Positions 26,205 to 35,100 of a stretch of 64,000 nt of DNA are shown here, piece by piece. The first letter of the stretch is position 1, and every line of letters starts with the position of its first letter. The position numbers were made by a program, and so were the translations under genes. Origin of the DNA: Myxococcales bacterium (GTDB taxonomy: Bacteria > Myxococcota_A > Polyangia > Polyangiales > Polyangiaceae); NCBI GenBank assembly GCA_004193285.1, contig SECP01000005.1:1-64000 (forward strand). The letters run 5' to 3'. The notes under the pieces were generated by a model. That model had not been told where the DNA came from and made no database searches. It was given only the letters and a program-made list of their open reading frames with translations.

Positions 26205-26804
26205 ATGGCTCTGCGAGTTTTTGGCCTGACCGGCGGCATCGGCTCCGGCAAGAGCACGGCCGCGGCGCTGCTGCGCGAGCGCGGCGTGCCGGTGGTGGAC
26301 GCGGACGAGCTGGCGCGAGAAGCGGTCGCGCCGGGCAGCGCCGGGCTTTCACGAGTGCTGGCGGAGCTCGGCCAAGACCTGCTCGGGCCGGACGGCGCGC
26401 TGGACCGCAAGCGACTCGGGGCCCGCGTCTTCAGCGACGAAACGCTAAGAAAGCGGCTCAATTCGATCACCCACCCGATCGTGCGCCGCCTCTCCCAGGA
26501 GCGGTTCAGCCAGCTCGAGAAGCAAGGGGCCGAGCTCGCAGCGTACGACGTGCCGCTCCTGTTCGAGGTCGGGCTGGATGCGGCGCTGCGCCCGGTCGTG
26601 CTCGTGGCCGCGCAAGAGAGCACGCAGGTTGCGCGGATCTTGGCGCGCGATGGCCTCAGCGAGCTCGAGGCGCGCGCCCGCATCGCCGCGCAGCTTCCAC
26701 TCTCCGTGAAGCGCGAGCGCGCGGACTACGTGGTCGAAAACGACGGCACGCTCGAGGACTTGGCGGCGCAGGTGGACGCGCTGCTGCCCAAGCTACGCGC
26801 GTAG
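26205..26804 (+). CDS. coaE: Dephospho-CoA kinase
   Basis: 199 aa from the ATG at 26205, preceded by a good Shine-Dalgarno (AGAGGTGAG). It phosphorylates dephospho-CoA in the last step of CoA synthesis. The P-loop [31 protein letters not shown] and [11 protein letters not shown] are the family motifs, and the length is normal. It ends convergently with folD, overlapping by 12 bp. Confidence 0.95.
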   Translation: MALRVFGLTGGIGSGKSTAAALLRERGVPVVDADELAREAVAPGSAGLSRVLAELGQDLLGPDGALDRKRLGARVFSDETLRKRLNSITHPIVRRLSQERFSQLEKQGAELAAYDVPLLFEVGLDAALRPVVLVAAQESTQVARILARDGLSELEARARIAAQLPLSVKRERADYVVENDGTLEDLAAQVDALLPKLRA

Positions 26805-27650
26805 CTTGCGCAATTTTGCGGCTTTCAGCGTATTTTCCAGCAGGCACGCGATGGTCATCGGACCCACGCCGCCGGGCACCTTGGTGATGAAGCCGGCGAC
26901 CTTCTCCGCGGCTTCGAAATCCACGTCGCCGCACAGCTTGCCCTGCGCGTTGCGGTTCATGCCCACGTCGATCACGGCCGCGCCCGGCTTGACGAAATCA
27001 CCTTTGATGATGGCCTCGCGGCCCACCGCTGCGACCAGCACGTCCGCCTGGCGGCACACCGACGCCAGGTCCCGCGTCTTGCTGTGCGCGATCGTCACGG
27101 TCGCGTTTTCGGCCAAAAGCAGCGCCGCGACCGGCTTGCCCACCAAGTTGCTGCGACCGACCACGACCGCGTTGGCCCCCGCGAGCTGGACTCCCGCCTC
27201 CTTGAGCAGCCGAAGGCAGCCGGAGGGCGTGCACGAGACCAAGCCGTCCACCCCGGCCCACAACGAGCCGGCGCTGATCGGGTGGAGGCCGTCGACGTCT
27301 TTCGCCGGCGAGATCGTTTCGATGACGCGGGTTTGGCTGATTTGGGCGGGTACCGGAAACTGCACCAAGATGCCGTCGACCGCGTCGTCTTGGTTCAGCT
27401 CGTGGACGAGCTTCAGCAGCTCAGGCTCGGTGGTGCTGGCGGGGAGCCGGTAGACCTTGCCGGCCATCCCCACCTCTTCTGCCGCTTTTTCCTTGTTGCG
27501 CACGTAGACTGCGGAGGCCTGGTCGTCCCCGACGAGGACGACATGCAGCCCGGGCGCGCGCCCGTGAGCGGCGCGGAACGCCTCCACCCCGGTCCGCACC
27601 TCGTCCCGAACCTTTTGCGCGACCGCCTTGCCGTCGATGATTTGCGCCAT
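26793..27650 (-). CDS. folD: Bifunctional methylenetetrahydrofolate dehydrogenase / methenyl-THF cyclohydrolase
   Basis: 285 aa, normal length. It interconverts methylene-, methenyl- and formyl-THF using NADP. Motifs: [23 protein letters not shown] with the catalytic Tyr and Lys, [21 protein letters not shown], the NADP site [12 protein letters not shown], and [16 protein letters not shown] near the end. Probably transcribed alone or with the downstream genes on the other strand excluded. Confidence 0.96.
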   Translation of the reverse strand: MAQIIDGKAVAQKVRDEVRTGVEAFRAAHGRAPGLHVVLVGDDQASAVYVRNKEKAAEEVGMAGKVYRLPASTTEPELLKLVHELNQDDAVDGILVQFPVPAQISQTRVIETISPAKDVDGLHPISAGSLWAGVDGLVSCTPSGCLRLLKEAGVQLAGANAVVVGRSNLVGKPVAALLLAENATVTIAHSKTRDLASVCRQADVLVAAVGREAIIKGDFVKPGAAVIDVGMNRNAQGKLCGDVDFEAAEKVAGFITKVPGGVGPMTIACLLENTLKAAKLRKLRA

Positions 27651-27703
27651 TTGCGCGGGGCTCTAGCAGGCTCGGGGCGCTCTGACCAGCCTGCGGGCCC
27701 GCG

Positions 27704-28483
27704 TCATTTTCTCGCGACGACCACGGTGGCGATCGTGACGGCGCCGGCCTGGAGCGCCACTTCGGCGCGGCCGCTCGCGCTACCGGAGAAATCCACGTTC
27801 AGCGTCGTCAGCGCCGAGCCGACCTGGACGTTGCCGAGAAAAATCAGCCCCGAATCGTCCGTACCTTCGTCGTTGGCGAGCCAAGTGCCCGAGGTGCGGT
27901 AACCGATGCGCTCCGCGGTGACCTCCGCCTTGACGCCAGAGACGGACGCGCCCTGCGCGCTCACGACGTGCAGCACGATCTGAGCGCGCTCCTCGGCCCG
28001 CTCGGTGCCCATGAGCGCGAAAATGCCGTCCACGGTGAGGCTCTGGGCCAGGCCTGGAGACAGCCCGCCGGTTGCGGAGCGCGTGTCGAGCGGGGTGAGC
28101 GTGGGCAGGAGCCCGGTCGATACCGGCTCGACCAAGAACCAATTGCTGGAGGTCTTGAGCACTCCCTCCAGCTGAAACGAGCTGCCGTCGTAGCTGGCTC
28201 GGACTCGCCCGCCGTTCTCCCCTTCTGCGGAGACGTTGGCTCCCGTGGTCAGGACCGTGCCGGTGTCGAAGAAGTCGGTGGCGAAGGTGATGACGTCGCC
28301 GCTGAACGTCCCAAGCTCGCTGCCGCCGCCCGAGTCGCTCCCACCCTCGCTACCGGTGCTGCCCTTTCCGGGCATCGGCGGGAGGCATTCGCCGGGGTCG
28401 CACGTGGGCGCGAACGCGGGATGTTCCGCTTTTTCGCTGCACGCGCAACAGGCCCAAAGGAGGACCAGCATCGAGGCTCGCAT
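27704..28483 (-). CDS. Predicted lipoprotein with carboxypeptidase-regulatory-like region
   Basis: 259 aa from the ATG at 28483; the in-frame extension overlaps lgt and is rejected. The very short signal (MRASMLVLLWACCAC) ends in Cys residues that could serve as a lipobox, though the sequence is not canonical. A Gly/Ser linker follows at about 50-65. The C-terminal half has beta-rich sequence (GASVSGVKAEVTAERIGYRTSG) like a carboxypeptidase-regulatory or Ig-type domain. Function not recognised. It lies 41 bp downstream of lgt on the same strand. Confidence 0.65.
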   Translation of the reverse strand: MRASMLVLLWACCACSEKAEHPAFAPTCDPGECLPPMPGKGSTGSEGGSDSGGGSELGTFSGDVITFATDFFDTGTVLTTGANVSAEGENGGRVRASYDGSSFQLEGVLKTSSNWFLVEPVSTGLLPTLTPLDTRSATGGLSPGLAQSLTVDGIFALMGTERAEERAQIVLHVVSAQGASVSGVKAEVTAERIGYRTSGTWLANDEGTDDSGLIFLGNVQVGSALTTLNVDFSGSASGRAEVALQAGAVTIATVVVARK

Positions 28484-28524
28484 CGCGGAAGCGTAGGCCG
28501 GTCCGCGATTTTGCGCCAATTCTC

Positions 28525-29499
28525 TTAGGCCGCGACGGGCGCGACCGGCGGCGCCGCGGGGGGCGCGGCGCCCTTGCTCAGGCGCAGGTGCAAGTAGACG
28601 CCCACCCCAATGAGCACGACGCCAATCAGCTGCGAGGTGCTGAGACCGAGAAGGCCGCCGCGGTCGTCGTCGCGGAAGAACTCGATGAGGAAGCGCGCGC
28701 CAGCGTACAGGGCCATGAACGCGATGAAGATCTGCCCGTCGTACTTCTTGCGGCTGTGCAAATACAGCGTCAGAAACGCGGCGATCGCCAGCGACGCGGC
28801 CGATTCGTAGAGCTGCGTCGGGTGCACCGGCAAGGATGGCTCGGAGGGCTGCTCCAGCAGCTTGTCCTTCCACTGCGCCTCACTCGCCGGACTGTGGCCC
28901 GGGAACGAAAGGGCCCAGCTCGAGTCCCAGCGGGTGCCGAAGCAGCAGCCAGCCAGCGTGCAGCCCATGCGGCCGAACGCGAGCCCCACCGGCACGACCA
29001 TGCCTGCCATGTCCGCACCCTTCCAGAATGGAAAGCGGTCCGCCTTGAGCAGGAACCAAGCCGCAACCGACGCCCCGATGAACCCGCCGTAGTAGGCGAA
29101 ACCGCCACCGTAGAACTTTGCCCACGCCAGGCAGTCCGTCTGCTTCGGGCGACACACGCCGTCCACCGCATTCCAAACGCCGTCGTAGGTGGAGAGGCAT
29201 TCGCTGCGGGTGACGTGCCAGTCCACCTTGCTCGGATCCGTGCAGAGGTGCACGTAGTCCCAGAAGTACCCGTCGGCGAAGACGTGCAGCAAGCGGCCAC
29301 CGGCGACGCCGGCCAGGAGCATCGCCAACCCCAAGTCCACAATCACGTCCGGATCTTGGCCGACTCGCTTGGCCCACAAGCAACCCATGACGGTCGCAAA
29401 GAGGAAGCCGATGAGGAGCAGGACGAAGTAGCTCGGCGCCGGCACCGTGTAGTCGCCGCCGAACGCGGAGAAGTCGAGCGTGAACAGGCGGCTTTGCAT
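28525..29499 (-). CDS. lgt: Prolipoprotein diacylglyceryl transferase
   Basis: 324 aa, longer than usual (about 260-290). It attaches diacylglycerol to the lipobox Cys. Core motifs are GVAGGRLLHV, YGGGFAYYGGFIGA, the Lgt signature GRMGCTLAGCCFG and HPTQLYES, with seven membrane segments. The extra length is mainly a Cys-containing periplasmic insertion at about residues 85-125 (four Cys). The gene lies 19 bp downstream of lspA, so the first two lipoprotein-processing enzymes are made together. Confidence 0.94.
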   Translation of the reverse strand: MQSRLFTLDFSAFGGDYTVPAPSYFVLLLIGFLFATVMGCLWAKRVGQDPDVIVDLGLAMLLAGVAGGRLLHVFADGYFWDYVHLCTDPSKVDWHVTRSECLSTYDGVWNAVDGVCRPKQTDCLAWAKFYGGGFAYYGGFIGASVAAWFLLKADRFPFWKGADMAGMVVPVGLAFGRMGCTLAGCCFGTRWDSSWALSFPGHSPASEAQWKDKLLEQPSEPSLPVHPTQLYESAASLAIAAFLTLYLHSRKKYDGQIFIAFMALYAGARFLIEFFRDDDRGGLLGLSTSQLIGVVLIGVGVYLHLRLSKGAAPPAAPPVAPVAA

Positions 29500-29518
29500 G
29501 CCTTGGAACTTTCGAGCT

Positions 29519-30343
29519 TCAGGCGTCCGGCTTCAAGGGCTCCGGAGCGGAAACGGGAGCTACGGGCGCGACCGGCAGGTGGCCGGTGGCTGGCGGGCGC
29601 GGCGGAATCGACACGGAGGCTCCGCGACGGGACGTGAACATATCCACCGCCATCAAACCAACCCCCACACAGATCGCGATGTCTGCCACGTTGAACGTGG
29701 GCCAGTGATCGGTGATGGTCCACCCCGGCACCAACTTGGCGACGAGCCGGTTCATTTGCTCGATCCACTTGGCTTGGTAATCGATGAAGTCGATCACGTT
29801 GGAGCGCACGATGCGGTCCGACAAGTTGCCGAGCGCGCCGCCCAGCACCAGCGGGAGGCCCCACTTGAGGGCGCGCTGCTGCGGCAAGAGCCGGCCGTAC
29901 AGGTTGATGATGAAGGCGATCGCGAGCAGGCTGACGAGCAGGAAAAACGGCCGGCGAATGTATTCGCTGTGGTGCTGAAAAAGTCCCCAAGCGCCGCCGG
30001 GGTTGTAGGCCAGCGTGAAGCCGAGGTGGTCCTTGATGAGCTCGATGGATTCCTGCGCGCCGCTGCGCGGGTAGAGGCGAATCTCCGCCCAGGCTTTGCT
30101 GGAAACGTCCAAAATCAGCGATACCGCCGCGACGATACCGAAGAACCGAAACGTGGGGCGGAGACCGCTCGGGGCCAGTGAAGGGCTGGGCGCGGCGCCG
30201 GTCATCAGAGTCGGAGGCGCCTGGTCGGCGGAGAGCGGAGCGGGCTCGGGGAAGGCGCGAGGCTCGGCCGGAGCGAGCGCCTCGGGCGCCGCGTCAGCAG
30301 AGGGCCCAGGCTGCCCGGGCGTGCTGTCTTGCGGGTCGGTCAT
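29519..30343 (-). CDS. lspA: Lipoprotein signal peptidase (signal peptidase II)
   Basis: 274 aa, against about 160 for typical LspA. The extra length is a Pro/Ala-rich N-terminal tail of about 60 residues and a C-terminal Pro-rich tail. The core has four membrane segments with the two catalytic Asp residues: D176 in GNLSDRIVR and D221 in FNVADI. An internal Met at 47 is an alternative start. It cleaves the signal peptide after Lgt has acted, and is the first gene of the lspA-lgt unit. Confidence 0.92.
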   Translation of the reverse strand: MTDPQDSTPGQPGPSADAAPEALAPAEPRAFPEPAPLSADQAPPTLMTGAAPSPSLAPSGLRPTFRFFGIVAAVSLILDVSSKAWAEIRLYPRSGAQESIELIKDHLGFTLAYNPGGAWGLFQHHSEYIRRPFFLLVSLLAIAFIINLYGRLLPQQRALKWGLPLVLGGALGNLSDRIVRSNVIDFIDYQAKWIEQMNRLVAKLVPGWTITDHWPTFNVADIAICVGVGLMAVDMFTSRRGASVSIPPRPPATGHLPVAPVAPVSAPEPLKPDA

Positions 30344-30502
30344 ACGGGGAAACCAGAGCGCCGTTTACGACAGGTGGGTAGAAAGGGCCAGTCAGTTACT
30401 CCGGCGCGGGGCAGAACTCGCGCCGCCGCCGGTCCATTCCAAGGGTCAACAACGGCCGACTGGCCGATTGCAAACTACCGCACATCTGTTTAGTCTTCCG
30501 GC

Positions 30503-32953
30503 ATGCCTCAGCCTCCCTGGACCCACCCTACCGGCGTCCGCGCCGTCGTCGACCAGTGGCAGGCCAGCGGCGCGGTCAAGCGGTGCTTTACCGCGGAGCG
30601 GAGCATGCCGCCAGCTTCGCCGGAGTATGGCGACATCCCGGCGAGCCTGCCGGCGAGCCTGCGCGACGCGCTAACCAAACGCGGGGTGGCTTCCCTCTAC
30701 TCACACCAGGTGCAAGCCATCGATGCAGCGCGCTCGGGTCGCCACGTGGTCATCGCCACGCCCACCGCGAGCGGTAAGAGCTTGTGCTTTCACTTGCCGG
30801 TGCTCGCCGCCCTCGCGGAGGACCCCACCGCGACCGCACTCTTCGTTTACCCGACCAAGGCGCTCTCGCGTGACCAGGAGCACAACCTGCGCGAGCTCAT
30901 GCGCGAGGCCGGCGTGGGGGACAGCGCGATGGTGTTCGACGGCGATACGCCGGGCGACGCGCGGCGGGCCGTGCGCGAGCGCTGCCGCATCGTGCTCACG
31001 AATCCGGACATGCTGCACGCCGGCATTTTGCCGAACCACGCGCGCTGGGCCAGCTTGTTTCAGGGGCTCAAGTACGTGGTGCTGGACGAGCTCCACACCT
31101 ACCGCGGCGTCTTCGGCACGCACATGGCGCACGTCCTCGGGCGGCTCCGGCGCGTCGCCGCCTTTCACGGCTCGCGGCCCACGTTCATTGCTGCCACCGC
31201 GACGATTGGCAACCCGCGCGAGCACGGCGCCAAGCTCATCGGCGTCACGGAGGAGCAGGTGGAGCTGGTGGACAAATCCGGGGCTCCCCGCGCCACCCGC
31301 GAGGCTTACGTCTACAACCCGCCAGTCGTGAACGAGGACCTGCAAATCCGCGCCAGCACTCTCAAGCAAGCCGTCAATTTGGCGGCAGATTTGGTGCGCG
31401 CCAAGGTACCGACGATCGTGTTCGGCCCTTCCCGTAACTCGGTGGAGGTGATGCTCAAGTACCTGCGAGCCAAGGTGGGGGACGTGGCCGGTGCAGACGC
31501 GGTCATGGCTTACCGAGGCGGCTATTTGCCGGAAACACGCCGCCGCATCGAAGCTGGCCTCCGCGCAGGCCAAATCCTGTGCGTCGTGGCCACGAACGCG
31601 CTCGAGCTAGGCATCGACATCGGGGATTTGTCGGCGGTGGTGTGCGCCGGGTACCCCGGCTCGGTCGCAGGTACCTGGCAGCGCTTCGGCCGCGCGGGGC
31701 GGCGCGGGGAGACGAGCATCGCGGTACTGGTCTGCGGCAGCGACGCGCTGGACCAGTACTTGGCGCGCGAGCCCAAGTACCTGTTCGAGGCGGGCGCGGA
31801 AGAGGCGCGCATCGACCCCAGCAACGTCGAGATCCTGATTCAGCACCTCAAATGCGCGACGTTCGAGGCGCCCTTCGAGGTGTCTTCACCCGGGCCGCGC
31901 CCGGCATCCCCCGAGCCCGCCCTCGGCGAGACCTACCTGACCCTGGACGCGGAAGCCACGCGCGACGCGCTCGAGTACCTGCGGGGTCACGGCCTGGTGC
32001 ACGAGTCCGGCGGGCGTTACCACTGGGCCGGCGAGGCGTACCCGGCGAGCTCTGTCTCGCTGCGCAACATCGGCTGGGACAACTTCGTGATCATCGACGT
32101 TGCCACCAACAAGTCGATCGCGGAGCTGGATTTCCGCGCCACCCACACGATGCTGCACGAGCAGGCAATCTACCAGCACGACGCCGAACAGTACCAAGTC
32201 GAGCGGCTGGACTACGAGAACCACAAGGCCTTCGTACGCAAGGTGGAGCCGGATTACTTCACCACCGCCCTCACCTACCGCACGGTCGGCGTCATCGAGC
32301 CCCGAAACGACGGAAGCCTCGGCCGCGCGCGCATCGGTTTCGGCGACGTGAAAGTGATCGAGAAGGTCACCGGCTACAAGAAGATCAAATTCTTCACCCA
32401 CGAGAACGCCGGCTACGGGGACGTCCACCTGCCGGAGATGCAGATGCACACCACGAGCTTCTGGCTCACCGTGCCCGAGGCCGTGCTCGAGTCGCTGCCT
32501 CACTCCCGCGCCACCCTCATCGACGGCCTGCGCGGCCTCGGCGCCGCCCTCGAGACGGTGTCGACCTTGTTCTTGATGTGCGACCCGCGGGACCTCGGGC
32601 AAACGCTGGGGGACGGCGGTCAAGACGGCCAGGGCGGCGCCGCTCCGCTCGCCCCGGGGCGCGATCCGCACTCCGGGCGCACCGGCCAGTTCGATCCGAC
32701 CGTGTTCCTTTTCGACGCATTACCTGGCGGCGTCGGCCTGGCAGAGCGCATTTTCGAGCGAGCTCGCGAGCTGTGCTGGGCCGCGGGCAGGCTCATCCGG
32801 TCGTGCCCCTGCCCGGCGGGTTGTCCCGCCTGCGTGGGGCCGGGGTCGGAATCCAGCCCACGCAAGCGCGTCGCGCTCGAGCTACTGGCGGCGCTCGGCC
32901 TGACCGCGCACGACGTCTCCGCCGGCCGCGCCGGGGCGATTTTGGCAAGCTGA
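30503..32953 (+). CDS. Superfamily 2 helicase, MrfA/YprA type with DUF1998-like zinc end
   Basis: 816 aa. Helicase motifs: TPTASGKS (Walker A), DELHTYRG (DEAH box), AATATI (motif III), ELGIDIG and QRFGRAGRRG (motif VI). The C-terminal part has the MrfA-type MZB/DUF1998 pattern with a Cys cluster CPCPAGCPACVG near residue 775, probably binding zinc. MrfA works in mitomycin-type DNA repair in Bacillus. Divergent from lspA with 159 bp between them. A YprB-like nuclease, its usual genetic partner, lies at 23970-25238. Confidence 0.92.
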   Translation: MPQPPWTHPTGVRAVVDQWQASGAVKRCFTAERSMPPASPEYGDIPASLPASLRDALTKRGVASLYSHQVQAIDAARSGRHVVIATPTASGKSLCFHLPVLAALAEDPTATALFVYPTKALSRDQEHNLRELMREAGVGDSAMVFDGDTPGDARRAVRERCRIVLTNPDMLHAGILPNHARWASLFQGLKYVVLDELHTYRGVFGTHMAHVLGRLRRVAAFHGSRPTFIAATATIGNPREHGAKLIGVTEEQVELVDKSGAPRATREAYVYNPPVVNEDLQIRASTLKQAVNLAADLVRAKVPTIVFGPSRNSVEVMLKYLRAKVGDVAGADAVMAYRGGYLPETRRRIEAGLRAGQILCVVATNALELGIDIGDLSAVVCAGYPGSVAGTWQRFGRAGRRGETSIAVLVCGSDALDQYLAREPKYLFEAGAEEARIDPSNVEILIQHLKCATFEAPFEVSSPGPRPASPEPALGETYLTLDAEATRDALEYLRGHGLVHESGGRYHWAGEAYPASSVSLRNIGWDNFVIIDVATNKSIAELDFRATHTMLHEQAIYQHDAEQYQVERLDYENHKAFVRKVEPDYFTTALTYRTVGVIEPRNDGSLGRARIGFGDVKVIEKVTGYKKIKFFTHENAGYGDVHLPEMQMHTTSFWLTVPEAVLESLPHSRATLIDGLRGLGAALETVSTLFLMCDPRDLGQTLGDGGQDGQGGAAPLAPGRDPHSGRTGQFDPTVFLFDALPGGVGLAERIFERARELCWAAGRLIRSCPCPAGCPACVGPGSESSPRKRVALELLAALGLTAHDVSAGRAGAILAS

Positions 32954-33002
32954 GCGAAAGGCGTTTGCCGCAAGCGGGTCCGGCTCGTAGCCTTGCGCGA
33001 GG

Positions 33003-35099
33003 ATGCGCCGCCGCTTGCACGCCGTGGTTTGGGTCGCCCTCTTGGGCGGTGCGTTCGCTGCTAGCTGCTTGGCCCGCCGGGACAAGCCGTTCACGCGCAT
33101 CACGGACGACGACGCCGGCCCGCCCGACGCCATCTCGCTGGAGGACGCAGACGTCCCGGACGTCTCGCCCGACGCGCTGGACTTAGCGCCCCACGCCGTG
33201 CTCGGCATCGATCCGCCGCACGGCCCGTTCGCCGGCGGTACGCTGGTGATGATTCGCGGCAACGGCTTCGACAGCAACGCCCGCGTCTGGTTCGGGGACG
33301 TACCTGCGCCTCGAGAGAACGTGACCCCCATCGATCCGCAGCGCATTCAGGTGCTGACGCCGGCCGGCGCCGCGGGCGCGGTAGACGTCACGGTGCAGAA
33401 CGGCGACGCGGAGTCCACGCGCGGCACCCTCGAGGGCGGCTTCACCTACGACCGCTTTTACGCCTCGCCGTCGAGCGGGCCCACCTCCGGCGGCACCATC
33501 ATCACCGTCCACGGGGATCAGACGAGCTGGGACGAAACTACGGAGGTGGAGATCGACCGCATGCCGTGCGTGGAGCTGGAGGTCGTCGCCCAGGACGAGC
33601 TCACGTGCACGACGCCGCCGAGCGACGCGGGCGCGAAGGTGTTGAGCGTCATCCACGAGGGCGACCGTGAAGACGTGCTGGACGGATTTACCTACGGAAA
33701 TACCGACAACGGCTTCCGGGGCGGCCTCTCGGGCCAGCCGCTCTCTTCGACCAAGCAGCTCACGGTACTGGCGTTCGACAACTACGAAGGCCAGGCCATC
33801 CCGGGCGTGCACGTGCTGCTCGGCGAGGACGCGACCGCCGGTCAGGTGAAGAGCACGGACAAGAACGGCGTCGTCACCTTCGGCGGAGACCTGGGCGAGA
33901 AGCAAACCGTCACGCTCGCCCTGAAGTGCTTTCAACCGATCACCTTCTACGACGTGCCGGTGGACCACGTGACCGCCTACCTGGACCCCGTGCTCTCTCC
34001 GGCTTGCGGCAAGCTCGGAGAGCTACCTCCGGGCGGCGGCACCCCCGGCGTCGGCTCCGGCATCACGGGCGAGGTGGTGTGGCCGGCGGACGGCGAGTTC
34101 AAGCGCCGAGGCTGGAGCAACGTGCCGCCCCCCGCCTCGGACACCGAGAAGTACGTGGCGTACGTCTTTCGGTTGGCGGATTCACCGGAGGCGCGCTTTC
34201 AGCTGCCCTCCACCAGCAACAGCGTGACCCTCGAGTCGGTCGGCGGAGTCGGTTACAAGTTCTTTCAGTCGACCTCCCCCGGCAACTTCACGATGTACGC
34301 TCTCGCGGGGTTGGAAGACTCGAGCAAAAACCCGCGCACGTTCTCCGCTTACGCGATGGGTGTGCTGCGCGGGGTGGCGGTGAAACCGGGCAAAACCGCG
34401 GAGTCCGTGTACATCCAGGTGGACGTGCCTCTGGATCACGCGCTCACCCTGTCTTTGGAGCCGCCCACGCCGGGGCCGCGCGGCCCGGACCGAATCCGCG
34501 CGAGCGTCGCGCTGCAGATTCAAGATCAGGGCTACGCGATTTTGCCCGGGGGCAGCGTGGCGCGCAGTCTGCCCGGGAGCGGCAAGTTTTCGCTCGTCGG
34601 AGTTCCGCCGCTGGTCGGCACCCTCGCGGGCACCAAGTACGTGCTCAGCGCTCGCGCCGTCTCTGGCGAGAGCGAGACGACGCCGCTTTCCGTGATCGGT
34701 TTTTTCTCCGCCACCAGCACCGCGCAAACGCTGAATTTGGGCGGCTTCGTCCCCCTCCCGGTGGTCACCACCCCCGCCCCCAACGCCACTTGGGATCTCC
34801 GTTCGCTGGTCATCCAGCAGGCCAAGGACGGCCAGCGGGTGGACCTCACGGTAGCGAGAGTGCAAGCCGGCGGCGGCCTCTACGAGTGGACGCTGGTCGC
34901 GCCCGGACCACGCGAGGCGATGACTCTGCCGGATCTTGCCGCCCTCGACCAAGACGCGGCGTTGCCGGTCGGCTCCCTCAAGGTGTTCACGTCACTCGCT
35001 CACATCGAGGGCTTCAACTACGGCAGCTTGCGTTACCGTGAGCTCGATACCCGCGGCTGGAACGCCTACGCCACCGACACCAACTACACGCAGCATTGA
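33003..35099 (+). CDS. Large surface lipoprotein with two IPT/TIG domains
   Basis: 698 aa. The signal peptide ends in AASC (C about 22), a plausible lipobox. An Asp-rich linker precedes two IPT/TIG domains: residues about 64-150 (IDPPHGPFAGGTLVMIRGNGF) and about 151-230 (SPSSGPTSGGTIITVHG). A carboxypeptidase-regulatory-like segment follows (VLAFDNYEGQAIPGVHVLL), then about 350 beta-rich residues without a recognised family. The next gene begins 1 bp after the stop, so the two lipoproteins are probably made together and may act together at the surface. Confidence 0.8.
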   Translation: MRRRLHAVVWVALLGGAFAASCLARRDKPFTRITDDDAGPPDAISLEDADVPDVSPDALDLAPHAVLGIDPPHGPFAGGTLVMIRGNGFDSNARVWFGDVPAPRENVTPIDPQRIQVLTPAGAAGAVDVTVQNGDAESTRGTLEGGFTYDRFYASPSSGPTSGGTIITVHGDQTSWDETTEVEIDRMPCVELEVVAQDELTCTTPPSDAGAKVLSVIHEGDREDVLDGFTYGNTDNGFRGGLSGQPLSSTKQLTVLAFDNYEGQAIPGVHVLLGEDATAGQVKSTDKNGVVTFGGDLGEKQTVTLALKCFQPITFYDVPVDHVTAYLDPVLSPACGKLGELPPGGGTPGVGSGITGEVVWPADGEFKRRGWSNVPPPASDTEKYVAYVFRLADSPEARFQLPSTSNSVTLESVGGVGYKFFQSTSPGNFTMYALAGLEDSSKNPRTFSAYAMGVLRGVAVKPGKTAESVYIQVDVPLDHALTLSLEPPTPGPRGPDRIRASVALQIQDQGYAILPGGSVARSLPGSGKFSLVGVPPLVGTLAGTKYVLSARAVSGESETTPLSVIGFFSATSTAQTLNLGGFVPLPVVTTPAPNATWDLRSLVIQQAKDGQRVDLTVARVQAGGGLYEWTLVAPGPREAMTLPDLAALDQDAALPVGSLKVFTSLAHIEGFNYGSLRYRELDTRGWNAYATDTNYTQH

Positions 35100-35100
35100 C

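Noticed and set aside
31579..33186. A 535-codon frame within and after the MrfA-type helicase gene
   Set aside because: Out-of-frame with the helicase, whose motifs are intact; Arg/Pro-rich shadow sequence.
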